Source: a virus
IMG/VR virus record: IMGVR_UViG_3300025674_000060
Span: 1 to 52,636 of that record
DNA length: 52,636 nucleotides
Direction: 5' to 3' (one strand)
The notes under the pieces were generated by a model. That model was given only the letters and a program-made list of their open reading frames with translations. It was not told where the DNA came from and did no database searches. Of the stretch, positions 32,365-41,650 are shown piece after piece. Numbering within the stretch: the first letter of the stretch is position 1; the number at the start of each line of letters is the position of its first letter. A program made the position numbers and the translations under genes.

Positions 32365-33246
32365 TCAAATCGTAAGCATTGTATCGCAAGTAATCAAGTT
32401 GCCAACCCTATTACTGAGCTCCGGCGCGTACTTCAGATCGTCATGCTGCAATAAACAACAGTCATGCGGCACGTAATAACCGTTTTTTTCGACAACAGGC
32501 ACACAACGACGATGCTCGTATCCAATTGGCGGGTTTTCGAAGGCCAAACCCATCGAACTGCGATCAGCTAAAGGCCAGTTACGGAAAGAAACCAGTTCAA
32601 CGCTCTTTTGAGGGTCCATACTCGCACTTTTTACGTATTTAACCGCATCATCAGCATCCAAAATCATGGCCGCGTAATAAGGACTGCCCAAACTCGCAAA
32701 AAACTTGATTTCGTGGTCGACGACAAGCTGTTTAGCAACTGTAAATCCCCGATCACTCCAAACATTTGATGTTTTATTGGTAAGAGAGTACCTGTAGTGA
32801 TTATCGAACGGTATTTTCTTGCCGCCGAATAGCTCATACCGAATAAAACCGGGTTCTAACCCCAAGGTAGCTAGTCTCGGTTTCCAACGCATCCAGTATT
32901 TAAAGTGATCCCAAGTAATTAGCATGTCGTTTTCTTGATATATGTAGTAATCGTACTCTTGACGCATACAAGCAACAGTTAAGTCTGTTTTATGAGCCCA
33001 GGTAAGCCACCAACCCTCATGCTCGGGGCTCGCGACGATAATTTCCACACTGATTTGCTCCGAAAAAGGACGCAAAAGCGAAGAAAGTTGCGGTATCTGG
33101 TCCTGAGCTTTGTAGTTAACAAACAAAAACACCGAAACTTGAAGCTCGTACTCTGTGTAAAGCTTCAAAATTTTAAAAATGCTATCCAAGCGGGATAGGG
33201 GGTCGTACGCAGTAATCCCGACCCAAAGTTTTTTAGTTGTATCCAT
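32365..33246 (-). CDS. Glycosyltransferase-like protein
   Basis: I use the ATG at 33246, one base past the terminase TGA (TGAGATG), over a TTG at 33258. The protein has 293 residues. LWVGITAYDPLSRLDSIF, VFLFVNYK and DYYIYQENDMLITWDHFKYW resemble a GT-A fold with an acidic nucleotide-sugar site (END). FIRYELFGGKKIPFD and ENPPIGYEHRRCVPV follow. The acceptor is unknown. It is translationally close to the terminase, so it would be co-expressed with packaging. Confidence 0.6.
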   Translation of the reverse strand: MDTTKKLWVGITAYDPLSRLDSIFKILKLYTEYELQVSVFLFVNYKAQDQIPQLSSLLRPFSEQISVEIIVASPEHEGWWLTWAHKTDLTVACMRQEYDYYIYQENDMLITWDHFKYWMRWKPRLATLGLEPGFIRYELFGGKKIPFDNHYRYSLTNKTSNVWSDRGFTVAKQLVVDHEIKFFASLGSPYYAAMILDADDAVKYVKSASMDPQKSVELVSFRNWPLADRSSMGLAFENPPIGYEHRRCVPVVEKNGYYVPHDCCLLQHDDLKYAPELSNRVGNLITCDTMLTI

Positions 33247-33247
33247 C

Positions 33248-34771
33248 TCAATACTCAACAGAAAAACTACCGCGACGTTGTAAAAATGTTATCAACCATG
33301 TGTACGCATCTAATAAATCGTCATGTGCTGTAGCGCCTACGTTAATAAGTTGATCAAACAAAGCGTCGAACTTACGATATTTGTTAAAGACCACTTTTTG
33401 ATTCTCTAAAAGACCCAAAGTGCCTCTAAAACGAGCGATCTTGTCGCCCCTAAATCCTTTAACTTCGTGAATATGAAGATTACTGAGCCCACGCTCGTTC
33501 AAAAGGACGCGCCGTAGGTCTGCAGCCAGACTAGCTTGATACGCTACGGACTCGACTACAAGCGTCACCGTTGAGTACGTCGGCTGATACTCTCCATTGT
33601 ATTTAGTCAAGATACCCCACTCTAATAACATGTCGCACAGCAGGTCTATTTTCTCAAGGTTTCCAATAGAACGGCACTGATGAGCATCGACGATATAGTA
33701 TTTATCCTTTAGTCGCCCACCTAAGACAAAAGCAGTGTAGTCCGACGTCTCGTTTTTACTCGCAGAAAGGTCGATACCGAGGGCCAAGCTATCGAACTCA
33801 GTTGCTACATCGCCTTTAATAAGCAAGTCTGGCGAGACGACAAGGTCCGACGTGGCAACAGGCTGCTGCTGATACTGAAAACAAAATGCTACAGGATCTA
33901 ATTCTTTCTGTTGTAATAAGTAATCAACAGACCACTGTGCTTGCCAATAGCTCTTAGGTTGCCCTTTATCGTCATACGTCAGAGCTTCTTGTGTAACCTG
34001 CTTCCACCCTTTCTCCGGGATGAACATTGTTTTATGAATATCCAATGGATGGAAACGAGTACCTAGGCAGACAGATCGTCCGCCCTCAAAAATAATAGGA
34101 GCAATAACACTACTCCAGTTGTTATTCATCTCTTCACGAATAGTAGGATTTTTAATATCTGCTGAACTCTTTATAGGGTCGTCTACTAAAACCAAGTGAG
34201 CTCGTTTACTGGTAATACTTCCTCGTAACCCTGCAGCTCGCAGCGTAAATTCCTCGTCACCCAATCTCGGGATACCCGCGTAGTCGTAGTCAATAGACCA
34301 ACCTATGTCCGACTGCATACCTGGCTTAAGCCGGCAAGTCGGAAAAATTTTGCGAAACTCAGACGAATCTACGATCTGTCGGATGATCCTGGATTTAGGG
34401 ATAGCAGTCGCAATGTTGTAACTAACATAGATAATTTGTAGAGGTCTTTTTGCTGCCGTGTGACGTCCTATGCACCATGCCGTAAACATATTTAGCACGG
34501 TCGATTTAGCGGAACCACGTGGGGCCAGAATGTCTAGGTTAGGCCCTGCAATATCCAGAAGATACTTATTGCTTTCGTTAGTCACTAAATGCTCGTGCCA
34601 TTCCAGCATGTGAGGGGCAGGGGGCTTGTCTAAAAGAGTACAGAACGTATGAAAATCATTAGCTGCTTTACTGTAAATAGTTTCTACGGTATTACTGTCG
34701 TTACTTTCTAACGCTTTGAGTGCCCGTAATTGTGCTCCACGTCGATATGCAAAAGTTTCCCGACTAGGCAT
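33248..34771 (-). CDS. Terminase large subunit
   Basis: This protein has 507 residues. Walker A is APRGSAKST (residues 82-91) and Walker B is HLVLVDDP (near 200), with LVGTRFHPL-like coupling nearby (VCLGTRFHPLDI). The nuclease half has LGIDLSASKNETSDYTAFV and a final DLLDAYTWL with the acidic pair expected of an RNase H-like nuclease. It packages DNA into the prohead through the portal and cuts the concatemer. It is the first gene of the leftward head unit, divergent from 34826. Confidence 0.93.
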   Translation of the reverse strand: MPSRETFAYRRGAQLRALKALESNDSNTVETIYSKAANDFHTFCTLLDKPPAPHMLEWHEHLVTNESNKYLLDIAGPNLDILAPRGSAKSTVLNMFTAWCIGRHTAAKRPLQIIYVSYNIATAIPKSRIIRQIVDSSEFRKIFPTCRLKPGMQSDIGWSIDYDYAGIPRLGDEEFTLRAAGLRGSITSKRAHLVLVDDPIKSSADIKNPTIREEMNNNWSSVIAPIIFEGGRSVCLGTRFHPLDIHKTMFIPEKGWKQVTQEALTYDDKGQPKSYWQAQWSVDYLLQQKELDPVAFCFQYQQQPVATSDLVVSPDLLIKGDVATEFDSLALGIDLSASKNETSDYTAFVLGGRLKDKYYIVDAHQCRSIGNLEKIDLLCDMLLEWGILTKYNGEYQPTYSTVTLVVESVAYQASLAADLRRVLLNERGLSNLHIHEVKGFRGDKIARFRGTLGLLENQKVVFNKYRKFDALFDQLINVGATAHDDLLDAYTWLITFLQRRGSFSVEY

Positions 34772-34790
34772 GTTTATAAGCTGATAGCAC

Positions 34791-34799
34791 TGTTATAGT
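34791..34799 (+). promoter_or_regulatory. Possible extended -10 promoter element
   Basis: TGTTATAGT matches a TGn-TATAAT-type extended -10 element. It lies 26 bases upstream of the ATG at 34826. Similar elements sit 21 bases before the ATG at 41651 and 24 bases before the ATG at 50982. A clear -35 box is not seen. Confidence 0.4.
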
Positions 34800-34825
34800 A
34801 ATTGTACTCGATTCCCCGAGTTTGC

Positions 34826-35998
34826 ATGGCGAAAATCCTTTGGTATGGTGATGCTTGTAGCAACACAGGCTTTGCCAGAGTTACACACAGTGTCTTAGAG
34901 CACTTAAATAAAGATCATGAAATCGTAGTATTAGGTATTAACTACGCAGGCGATCCGCATGATCTACCCTACAAGATCTATCCCGCTTGTCCCGCAGGCT
35001 CTAACGACCGTTTTGGAATAAGTCGAATACCAGAAGTAATCGATAAAGAAAAACCCGATTACGTAATCTGTTTAAACGACATCTGGATCGTAAATCAATT
35101 TTGGGAACGCTGTCAGTTCTTAAAAGACTCCGTAAAGTTTAAATTCATCGCTTACTTCCCTGTAGACAGCGAGAGCTATTACCCGGACATGCTCCGACAT
35201 GTGAAGCACTGGGATTTAGCAATCACCTTTACGATCCCTTGCGCAAGACGAATCATGGAGTGCGGAGCAAACGCCGAAAAATTGGCGGTGCTTCCCCACG
35301 GTGTCGATACGGGTCGTTTCTATCCGTTAGACCGAACCGAAGCCAGAAAGAAGCTTGGAATACCTGAGGATAAATTTATCGTACTGAGTGCCAATAGAAA
35401 CCAACCGCGTAAAAGAACAGACCTGACCATTAAGGCATTTGCTGAGTTTGCAGTAGATAAACCGGACGCTCTTCTGTACCTGCATATGGGCAGTAAAGAC
35501 CTCGGGTGGGACATCCTACCACTATTTAAGCACGAAATGCAAAGACGTAACTTAGATGACGCTCAACGCCTAATTCTTACCTCTAATAACATCAACTATA
35601 TGGATGCTCCGCCCGATGAGCTGTTAAACACTATTTACAACGCTTGCGACATTGGCCTCAATACATCAGACGGCGAAGGATGGGGACTCGTCAGTTTCGA
35701 ACACGCAAGCTGCCGCAAACCGCAAGTTGTGCCCAATCACACGGCCTGTAAAGATATTTGGAACGGAGCAGCTGAACTAATTCCTGTTTCTACGTGGATC
35801 GTAGATAAAGATCTAGGAGTCGAGCGCGGCCTGATTGACGTAAAAGAGGCAGCAAAGCTTTTAAGCGATCTGTATTACGACAAATACATGTACGACGAAG
35901 CCGCCAAAGCTTGTTTCGAAGTAACTCAGCGTCCTGAGTATCGATGGGAATCTATTGCAACTGGTTTTACAGCAGCTATTAACGATCTGGGAGCTTGA
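34826..35998 (+). CDS. Glycosyltransferase family 4 (GT-B)
   Basis: I use the ATG at 34826 (MAKILWYGDACSNTGFARVT) over a poorer start at 34802. The protein has 390 residues. The GT-B pattern is clear: a glycine-bearing first loop (SNTGFA), VLPHGVDTGRF before the linker, SANRNQPRKRTDLTIKAF at the start of the C-terminal Rossmann fold, and DGEGWGLVSFEHASCRKPQV with the E.....E donor site. It would use a nucleotide-activated sugar. It is followed by the propeller gene after 2 bases, both rightward inside leftward head genes. Confidence 0.85.
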   Translation: MAKILWYGDACSNTGFARVTHSVLEHLNKDHEIVVLGINYAGDPHDLPYKIYPACPAGSNDRFGISRIPEVIDKEKPDYVICLNDIWIVNQFWERCQFLKDSVKFKFIAYFPVDSESYYPDMLRHVKHWDLAITFTIPCARRIMECGANAEKLAVLPHGVDTGRFYPLDRTEARKKLGIPEDKFIVLSANRNQPRKRTDLTIKAFAEFAVDKPDALLYLHMGSKDLGWDILPLFKHEMQRRNLDDAQRLILTSNNINYMDAPPDELLNTIYNACDIGLNTSDGEGWGLVSFEHASCRKPQVVPNHTACKDIWNGAAELIPVSTWIVDKDLGVERGLIDVKEAAKLLSDLYYDKYMYDEAAKACFEVTQRPEYRWESIATGFTAAINDLGA

Positions 35999-36000
35999 TT

Positions 36001-37083
36001 ATGCAGTCTCAAACGCGTTACTTTCATCTGTACAGCGATGTACTACTTCCCGTAAAGACCACGGTGGCGGGGGTGCCGACTGTCTATGAGCAAGCCGAAA
36101 ACCTCGGAGGTAAATTCACTCGGATTTTGAAAGGACTCCCAAAAGACAGTGTTGCTAATTTCAATCCATCGATCATCAAGAACAACGACACAACGTATAT
36201 CGCTTGGCGGTCTCAGCCAGAAGCATTTGGCTTTCGTTACGACAGTAAATATTTCTATCTGAATGGGCAACCAAATACGATCTACATCGGGATGCTAAGC
36301 CCAGACAACACGGCCGTAATCGGTACTAAGAAAATCAGACCCAATAAACATCGGCTTAGTTACGAAGACCCGAGACTTTTTATTGGTCCGGATAAAGGAC
36401 TCTATGTGCAGTTTATTGCCTCGACCTATGCCAGCAAGTTCGACGCCAATCAAAAAAAGCTGTTTCACCAACCTAAGGTCGTAGTCTGTTGGCTTAACGA
36501 GAATTTCCAGGCAGTTCGTGCGGCTATCCCTCCCATCGGCAAGAACAGGGAAATAGGCGTAGCGGAAAAAAACTGGGCGTTCTTTAGCGCTAACGACGAA
36601 CTGCACTGTCTGTATTCCACGCGGCCTTTAGTCGTCGAACGGGAAAACAACCCTACTTTGCAGGTCAATACAGAAATCTTAGACACTGTAACAAAAGGTT
36701 GCCCTACATTCAACTCTACCGCACCTATAAATCTAGGGTATGCGTATTTAATTTTTTATCACTGGAAGCATATGACATGCACTCCAGATGGTAAGCCTTA
36801 TCTTATTTATCACGTAGGTGCTTATATGGTAGATAAGAAGTTTGAAAAAATAACTTACGTTACGGACGATCCCTTATTCACCGGATCTCTAAACGATCGC
36901 GTTATTGAATGGACGGATCCCTTCGGTACGCCAGTTTCAAATCAACCTGCTGTAATTTTGCCTTTCGGTGCGTTACTTGAGGGCGACGAGCTGGTTATGT
37001 CCTTGGGAGTTAACGATGCTTTTATGGGTATCTTTCGTACCAAACTAGAAAATATTATGAAGCGTATGCGTAAGGTTGATTAA
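36001..37083 (+). CDS. Beta-propeller glycosidase/phosphorylase-like (GH130-like) protein
   Basis: I use the ATG at 36001; a TTG at 35995 overlaps the previous stop. The protein has 360 residues. FNPSIIKNNDTTYIAWRS, SYEDPRLF, EKNWAFF, then a YLIYHVGAY segment give the repeating blades of a five-bladed propeller like GH130 mannoside phosphorylases and related GH43/GH62 folds. GH130 members cleave or form mannosides. It may instead make or trim a phage-specific glycan, given the partner glycosyltransferase. The fold is more certain than the activity. Confidence 0.62.
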   Translation: MQSQTRYFHLYSDVLLPVKTTVAGVPTVYEQAENLGGKFTRILKGLPKDSVANFNPSIIKNNDTTYIAWRSQPEAFGFRYDSKYFYLNGQPNTIYIGMLSPDNTAVIGTKKIRPNKHRLSYEDPRLFIGPDKGLYVQFIASTYASKFDANQKKLFHQPKVVVCWLNENFQAVRAAIPPIGKNREIGVAEKNWAFFSANDELHCLYSTRPLVVERENNPTLQVNTEILDTVTKGCPTFNSTAPINLGYAYLIFYHWKHMTCTPDGKPYLIYHVGAYMVDKKFEKITYVTDDPLFTGSLNDRVIEWTDPFGTPVSNQPAVILPFGALLEGDELVMSLGVNDAFMGIFRTKLENIMKRMRKVD

Positions 37084-37610
37084 GCTTTCTCTTCATTTTC
37101 GATCGTAGTCCAAACTAAAACGGCAGCCTCGTCAACTAATTGCTGTAGACCAGGCTGCCCGTCAAGAGTATTAATAAGCTCTCGGATGGTTCGATCAGCG
37201 CCCGCAAGAATGAGGCCACGCCGATCTAAACCATCTGAAATAGCGCGTACAGCTTGAATGTGGCTACGAAGTTCCTTTTGAACTGCCGAAATCTTTGTCG
37301 CCGCTGACGCTGGGTCGAGCATCTGATTCTGAACCATGTCCCGTACATTTCGGATGTCAATTTGTAAGTCATCTATCTCACGAAGTAGAACTTTACGAAG
37401 ATCTTCCTTGGGGAATTTCTCCTGAATCCAGGCTGTCAGGTCAGCGATGCTGCCTTCATAACCAGGACGCAGGAACCTAGCGTAAAGGTACGCTTCGATA
37501 TCACTGGTAGCGTTTTTGGCGTAATGAATAAAAGCGTCTTTATTTGATGCGTCAAGCGAAGTCAACCACGAAGCAACCGTGGTCGAATCGCCGATTACAG
37601 ATTTGATCAT
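37080..37610 (-). CDS. Helical hypothetical protein, possible small terminase
   Basis: This protein has 176 residues and is almost all helix. It contains SIADLTAWIQEKFPKEDLRK, a long coiled segment (LREIDDLQIDIRNVRDMVQN) and AVQKELRSHIQAVRAISDG. The length and coiled-coil content suit a small terminase, but no diagnostic motif is seen and the gene is 2.3 kb from the large subunit. It converges with the propeller gene, overlapping by 4 bases. Confidence 0.55.
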   Translation of the reverse strand: MIKSVIGDSTTVASWLTSLDASNKDAFIHYAKNATSDIEAYLYARFLRPGYEGSIADLTAWIQEKFPKEDLRKVLLREIDDLQIDIRNVRDMVQNQMLDPASAATKISAVQKELRSHIQAVRAISDGLDRRGLILAGADRTIRELINTLDGQPGLQQLVDEAAVLVWTTIENEEKA

Positions 37611-38275
37611 GCGAAACGAGGCGACAGAGCGGTACCAGCAGCCTGCCTACGGAGAGCCATCTGACCTTCAGTCTGACCCTTGATTTCGGAAAGACGCTTA
37701 CCGATGTCAAGATTAGCTTGAGTTTGAGCCATGACCTGCTGGTTCCGAACATTACCAGCACCCACGCCAACGTCGGTCAGACCTTTAGCCAGGTTAGTGT
37801 ATTGAAGCCCCAGGACATCCGCGCCTTTTTCGGTCAACTTGGCCTGAGTTTCTCCGCCGAGTAACTCCAGAGCAGTACGACCTTTGGCCGCCATCTCCTG
37901 TTGCCCGATAGCTGCACTAGCTAATTGAGAGGCGATACCCGTCTGAAGACCAGCGAGCTGAGATTCTTTCGACTTGGCTCCACTGAAAATGTCGTACATC
38001 GACTGACCCAGCAGATTAGTTTGGGCAGCCTGGGCTCCTAAATACGGAGCCATATTCGCCATCAGTTCTTGCCCGGCGTAAGTCAGACGAGTATTGATAG
38101 GGGCAAGCTTTGCGTACAGTGAGCTATAGTCAGCTTGCTGCCCGCCGCCGCCACCGCCGAATAAACCGCCGAACAGAGAACCAAGACCGCCGGCCGCCAT
38201 TCCGATGCCAGCTAACGTGCCGCCCGTACCGGCAAACATGCCGGCAGAAGCTAATGCAGCAGGTGCAACTGCCAT
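37607..38275 (-). CDS. Gly/Ala/Gln-rich internal virion-like protein
   Basis: This protein has 222 residues. The first 45 residues are hydrophobic and Gly-rich (GGLGSLFGGLFGGGGGGQQA). The remainder is helical and Gln/Ala-rich (LASAAIGQQEMAAKGRTALE). Such proteins line the injection path of some tailed phages. The stop overlaps the next start (ATGA). Confidence 0.65.
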   Translation of the reverse strand: MAVAPAALASAGMFAGTGGTLAGIGMAAGGLGSLFGGLFGGGGGGQQADYSSLYAKLAPINTRLTYAGQELMANMAPYLGAQAAQTNLLGQSMYDIFSGAKSKESQLAGLQTGIASQLASAAIGQQEMAAKGRTALELLGGETQAKLTEKGADVLGLQYTNLAKGLTDVGVGAGNVRNQQVMAQTQANLDIGKRLSEIKGQTEGQMALRRQAAGTALSPRFA

Positions 38276-38279
38276 CGGA

Positions 38280-39047
38280 TTAACCTCGCTTAAAACTCAT
38301 GTTAGAGAAAGGCTGCATCGCGGCCTGAAGAGTCCCGGCCAATGCCGAAGCATTAGGCGGAGCAAATGCAGAAATCATGCCCAGACCCAGAGCAGCTTGC
38401 TGAGCAGCATTCGCTTGAATCTGTGCGGTCCGAATGTTCCGCCACGCTTGGATATTTTCTTTTTCGATATCCCTTGCGTACCGAGCACGTTCGCCGGCGC
38501 GGGTCAGTTCGGAGGTGAGTAACTGAGACCGGAGAAGGTTCTCAGCACGCATCCCTTCGATCTGTGCGATGCGCTCCGGACTTGTAGTGCGCTCAAGTAG
38601 ATCGATGAGACGCTCGAACCCGGCCTCTTCTTTCTGAGGAATTGTTGTGCCGGAATACGGCGCCGTGGTCTCAGGTAAATTTAAATCAGGAGGAGGTGGA
38701 AGGGTAGGAGCTGCAGGCGGAGTTTTGCCGTCCACGGAATCTCCAGGGGTTATGGTCCCTTGAGCTTCCTCGTCTTTTGTTTTTGGCTTGGGCGGGACCC
38801 TTTTTCCATCAGGGTTATAACCGCTCAGATAAGACGCCCGAGAATAAAGTTCTGCAGGAGTAGATGCGCCGGTACGACCTTTAAAATACTGAGGGGTGAC
38901 GGTGGTGTAATAAGCCTCAGGACTTTGCCAACCTAAGGCAGGCCCCGCCCAAACAACGGGACGTCCATCCTTAATGGCGAGTTGCCCCGTCTCCCTCATA
39001 AGATTAGAGGGATCAAAAAATCCTGCGGCGTATTCGAGAGGATTCAT
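38280..39047 (-). CDS. Virion-like protein with central Pro-rich linker
   Basis: This protein has 255 residues. A folded start (MNPLEYAAGFFDPSNLMRET) leads through a Pro/Lys/Thr linker (APTLPPPPDLNLPETTAP) to a long Arg/Ala/Gln helix (TTSPERIAQIEGMRAENLL) and a hydrophobic, Ala/Pro end. It is 4 bases upstream of the 37607 gene. It is probably part of the same internal structure. Confidence 0.65.
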   Translation of the reverse strand: MNPLEYAAGFFDPSNLMRETGQLAIKDGRPVVWAGPALGWQSPEAYYTTVTPQYFKGRTGASTPAELYSRASYLSGYNPDGKRVPPKPKTKDEEAQGTITPGDSVDGKTPPAAPTLPPPPDLNLPETTAPYSGTTIPQKEEAGFERLIDLLERTTSPERIAQIEGMRAENLLRSQLLTSELTRAGERARYARDIEKENIQAWRNIRTAQIQANAAQQAALGLGMISAFAPPNASALAGTLQAAMQPFSNMSFKRG

Positions 39048-39053
39048 GATCGT

Positions 39054-39788
39054 TTAAGGGACCTGCGTGGACATCTGCTGCAGAACAGAACTAGAGGCCA
39101 AGTTCTGCGGCGCAGTCAAGTTTTGGATGGCGGTGTTAAGTAGCTGCTTTGCAGCATCATAACTAGAGCTTACTCGCTCTCTTTGTATATCACCTAAAGA
39201 CTTCAGCTCCTGTTGTTTAATGTCGCCACCAACTTCTAATTCGGCCCTCTTTAACGCAGCACCGACTTCCATTTCTCGGATAGCCGCATCGATCTGTCCT
39301 TTGAGAGCAATGACTGCCCGCTCTCGCGCTCCAAGGTCCTCAAGTTCGGTTCGACGACCCTGACGAATTTCCCCTAATACCTCTTCAGCACTAGGCCCAG
39401 CGTCTAGTCCCAACCACCGGCCGAAAAGAGCGTTACCTCTTTGACGAGCACGTTCTTGCTCAATCAGTCGAGAATATAAATCCTCGCTGAGGATAGCTTT
39501 CGACCCAGGAGCATCTGAGGTATCAGGAAGTTTACCTCGGAGAGCCTGGACAATATCAGGAACCGAAGAGCCGGCGGCTGACGTAAGAAAAGGATAAAGT
39601 AAATTCTGCCTATTAAACCCTGCAGGAGTACCTCCAGTTGCTTGGGGAGCCTGCATTTGACTTAAGATGCTCTTAATAACCTCAGGAGCGACATTAGCTG
39701 CCGTCAGCTGAAGAGCAGTGTTGACTAAAGAACTCGCAGCGGGAGCACCGGCGGCTGCAACGGGTACACCTAGCGGAAGAGCAGCCAT
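39054..39788 (-). CDS. Virion-like helical protein
   Basis: This protein has 244 residues. An Ala/Pro-rich start (MAALPLGVPVAAAGAPAASS) is followed by a charged helical region (RRTELEDLGARERAVIALKG, LKRAELEVGGDIKQQEL) typical of a coiled coil. The organisation is like the neighbouring two genes. No motif identifies a function. Confidence 0.65.
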   Translation of the reverse strand: MAALPLGVPVAAAGAPAASSLVNTALQLTAANVAPEVIKSILSQMQAPQATGGTPAGFNRQNLLYPFLTSAAGSSVPDIVQALRGKLPDTSDAPGSKAILSEDLYSRLIEQERARQRGNALFGRWLGLDAGPSAEEVLGEIRQGRRTELEDLGARERAVIALKGQIDAAIREMEVGAALKRAELEVGGDIKQQELKSLGDIQRERVSSSYDAAKQLLNTAIQNLTAPQNLASSSVLQQMSTQVP

Positions 39789-39791
39789 TAC

Positions 39792-40028
39792 TTATGCACC
39801 TCCTGGATTGTCATATTTTGTGCCCGACATAGCCATGTTCTTGTTGAATTTTAATCCATTTTCTTCATCAGTAGCATTAGCCATAGCCTGCATTTGTTGC
39901 GGCGAAGGTAACGCAGATGTCTGTGGAAACGTAGATGCAATATACAATTTTAAAAACATACCAGGATCTAACTCCGGGGCGTCCCGACGTACATCCCTTT
40001 CCTTAAGCTGTTGTTCGCGTGCGTTCAT
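39792..40028 (-). CDS. Small virion-like protein (78 aa)
   Basis: This protein has 78 residues from an ATG at 40028, 1 base into the upstream gene. It includes PGMFLKLYIASTFPQTSALP and ANATDEENGLKFNKNMAMSG. It is in series with the virion-like genes around it. The function is unknown. Confidence 0.62.
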   Translation of the reverse strand: MNAREQQLKERDVRRDAPELDPGMFLKLYIASTFPQTSALPSPQQMQAMANATDEENGLKFNKNMAMSGTKYDNPGGA

Positions 40029-40531
40029 TATCCCAAATTCTGGAATGCCACGCTGGGCGGAATGTTGTTCGACGAAGGCGCGTTCAGCATCGAATACTGA
40101 CCGCCGTAGTTGGGCAGATCATATTCGGCAGGACGCTGACGGCTCAGATACTCAGCACCCTCATCAGACTGCTGCATACAGTTCTGCACGTACTGCAAGA
40201 ACACTTCAAGCAGACTGGGATCCTGCATGATCGCCGCCACGAGCTCTTCGACTTCATCGAAAGCTTGCTCGTTAGGGATGCCGGCTTGCAGACGGCGCTC
40301 TAGTTGAACTTTAACCTCTGGTTGGCTGGTGTCCGGATAGGCGTTAAGCGACCGGGTAGGCTGCGTCATCATGCCGTCACCTTCGCGACCTGGCATCGGA
40401 GGAGCAGCACGGTAGTAATTCTTGAGCACCGTGGCGACCATAGGGGTCGCAGCGGCACGCTCAGCAGGCGTACGGGGAATGGGCAGACCCAGGACGCGGG
40501 CCGCTAATTCGTAATCGGCTTCGGAGAACAT
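40028..40531 (-). CDS. Hypothetical protein (167 aa)
   Basis: This protein has 167 residues beginning MFSEADYELAARVLGLPIPR. It is acidic and helical in the middle (EQAFDEVEELVAAIMQDPSL, LEVFLQYVQNCMQQSDEGA). Its start overlaps the XRE gene stop by one base. It is linked by coupling to the regulator but otherwise looks like a virion-cluster protein. Confidence 0.65.
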   Translation of the reverse strand: MFSEADYELAARVLGLPIPRTPAERAAATPMVATVLKNYYRAAPPMPGREGDGMMTQPTRSLNAYPDTSQPEVKVQLERRLQAGIPNEQAFDEVEELVAAIMQDPSLLEVFLQYVQNCMQQSDEGAEYLSRQRPAEYDLPNYGGQYSMLNAPSSNNIPPSVAFQNLG

Positions 40532-40794
40532 TAACTAGCGGCTACGTCTTCTCCTTCCATTTTAGTACGAAGCTTCAAGATTTCGCCGGGTTGCACCTCT
40601 AATACAATGCAGATTTTCTCAAGCACTTCAGGACTTGGAATGTAGAACTTATCAACACAGATATTACGGGTTGTCGTTGGAGATAAATCCGCCAGCTTGC
40701 TTAGTCGAAACGACGTGATGCCACGCTCCGCCAGCAGCTCTTCTAATCGATTCGTTAGTCGCTTCTCGGAAGGGCGCGAGCTATAGTACGGCAT
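40531..40794 (-). CDS. XRE-family Cro/cI-like regulator
   Basis: This protein has 87 residues. RLEELLAERGITSFRLSKLA then DLSPTTTRNICVDKFYIPSP is a standard XRE helix-turn-helix, and VLEKICIVLEVQPGEILKL is its fourth and fifth helices. It is the first gene of the leftward unit running to 37080, placing a repressor-type protein in front of virion-like genes. Confidence 0.85.
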   Translation of the reverse strand: MPYYSSRPSEKRLTNRLEELLAERGITSFRLSKLADLSPTTTRNICVDKFYIPSPEVLEKICIVLEVQPGEILKLRTKMEGEDVAAS

Positions 40795-40829
40795 AACAGC
40801 TATATAACTGATAGCCGTATTTTAACAAG

Positions 40830-41600
40830 TTAGAATCCTAAATTCTTAGCTCGTACGAATTCAAGATTGTAAGTCGTCAAGCAAGAAGGCAATGCCGGGT
40901 TATTGAACGGATTTTTATAGGGTTTACCATCGACATGACCCTGCCAGGCTTCAGACCATTTAGCGTGCATGTACGATTTATTGAGCTCGTGAGCCATGTG
41001 GATTTTATTGGCGAGTTCAGGTTCAGAACGCCAAGTCTGAGAACCATCTTCATAGGAACCGCTCAACTCACCGTGGTAATAGGGAACCTCAACTGACATG
41101 ATTCTTTTAAAATCATCGTCGTGTTGGAAGCGCATACCCCAATCCAAATCCTCGCAATAGGCAGGATATAAATTCTCATCAAACAAACCGTATTTCTGAA
41201 CGGCCCAGTCCTTCAACAGAAACACATCCCAGGCGCCGTTGTCACCATGAACCACGCCGGCTTCGGGGTCCTGAGCTTTCTCGTGCATCGACTTTAGAAA
41301 ACCAGGCGTGAACATAATATCATGATTTACAATTAACCAATACGGAGCGTCCATAAAACATTTAATAGTCATATTCCAATATCCTGAGCACCCAATGTTG
41401 GCAGGTAAATGACAGATCTTTACATTCTTGACATACTTATGCGGCACTTTAGTCAAAAGGTCCAGCTCTTCCGTGATCTGATCGCGTCCATTGTTATTAA
41501 AAACAACAAAGGTATCAACAGGAAAGTCAATGCTGTAGAACAAACGATACACCCAATGAGGTGCATTAACAACACCAGTGCTTACTACGGGAAAAGACAC
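40830..41600 (-). CDS. Glycosyltransferase family 2-like protein
   Basis: This protein has 256 residues and a GTG start at 41600. FPVVSTGVVNAPHWVYRLFY, VDTFVVFNNNG, then ANIGCSGYWNMTI fit the GT2-like fold that acts on rhamnose and similar sugars. The acidic site is LIVNHDIMFTPGFLKSM, and YPAYCEDLDWGMRFQHD supplies the acidic catalytic loop. It is divergent from the FkbM gene over a 50-base gap with a possible promoter. Confidence 0.8.
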   Translation of the reverse strand: MSFPVVSTGVVNAPHWVYRLFYSIDFPVDTFVVFNNNGRDQITEELDLLTKVPHKYVKNVKICHLPANIGCSGYWNMTIKCFMDAPYWLIVNHDIMFTPGFLKSMHEKAQDPEAGVVHGDNGAWDVFLLKDWAVQKYGLFDENLYPAYCEDLDWGMRFQHDDDFKRIMSVEVPYYHGELSGSYEDGSQTWRSEPELANKIHMAHELNKSYMHAKWSEAWQGHVDGKPYKNPFNNPALPSCLTTYNLEFVRAKNLGF

Positions 41601-41620
41601 GATGTCAAGCCGAGATTTTG

Positions 41621-41629
41621 TGTTATTGT
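41621..41629 (+). promoter_or_regulatory. Possible extended -10 promoter element
   Basis: TGTTATTGT resembles a TGn extended -10 element, 21 bases upstream of the ATG at 41651. It matches the elements before 34826 and 50982 in form and spacing. No -35 box is clear. Confidence 0.35.
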
Positions 41630-41650
41630 ACTACCACTAGCAAGTTGATT

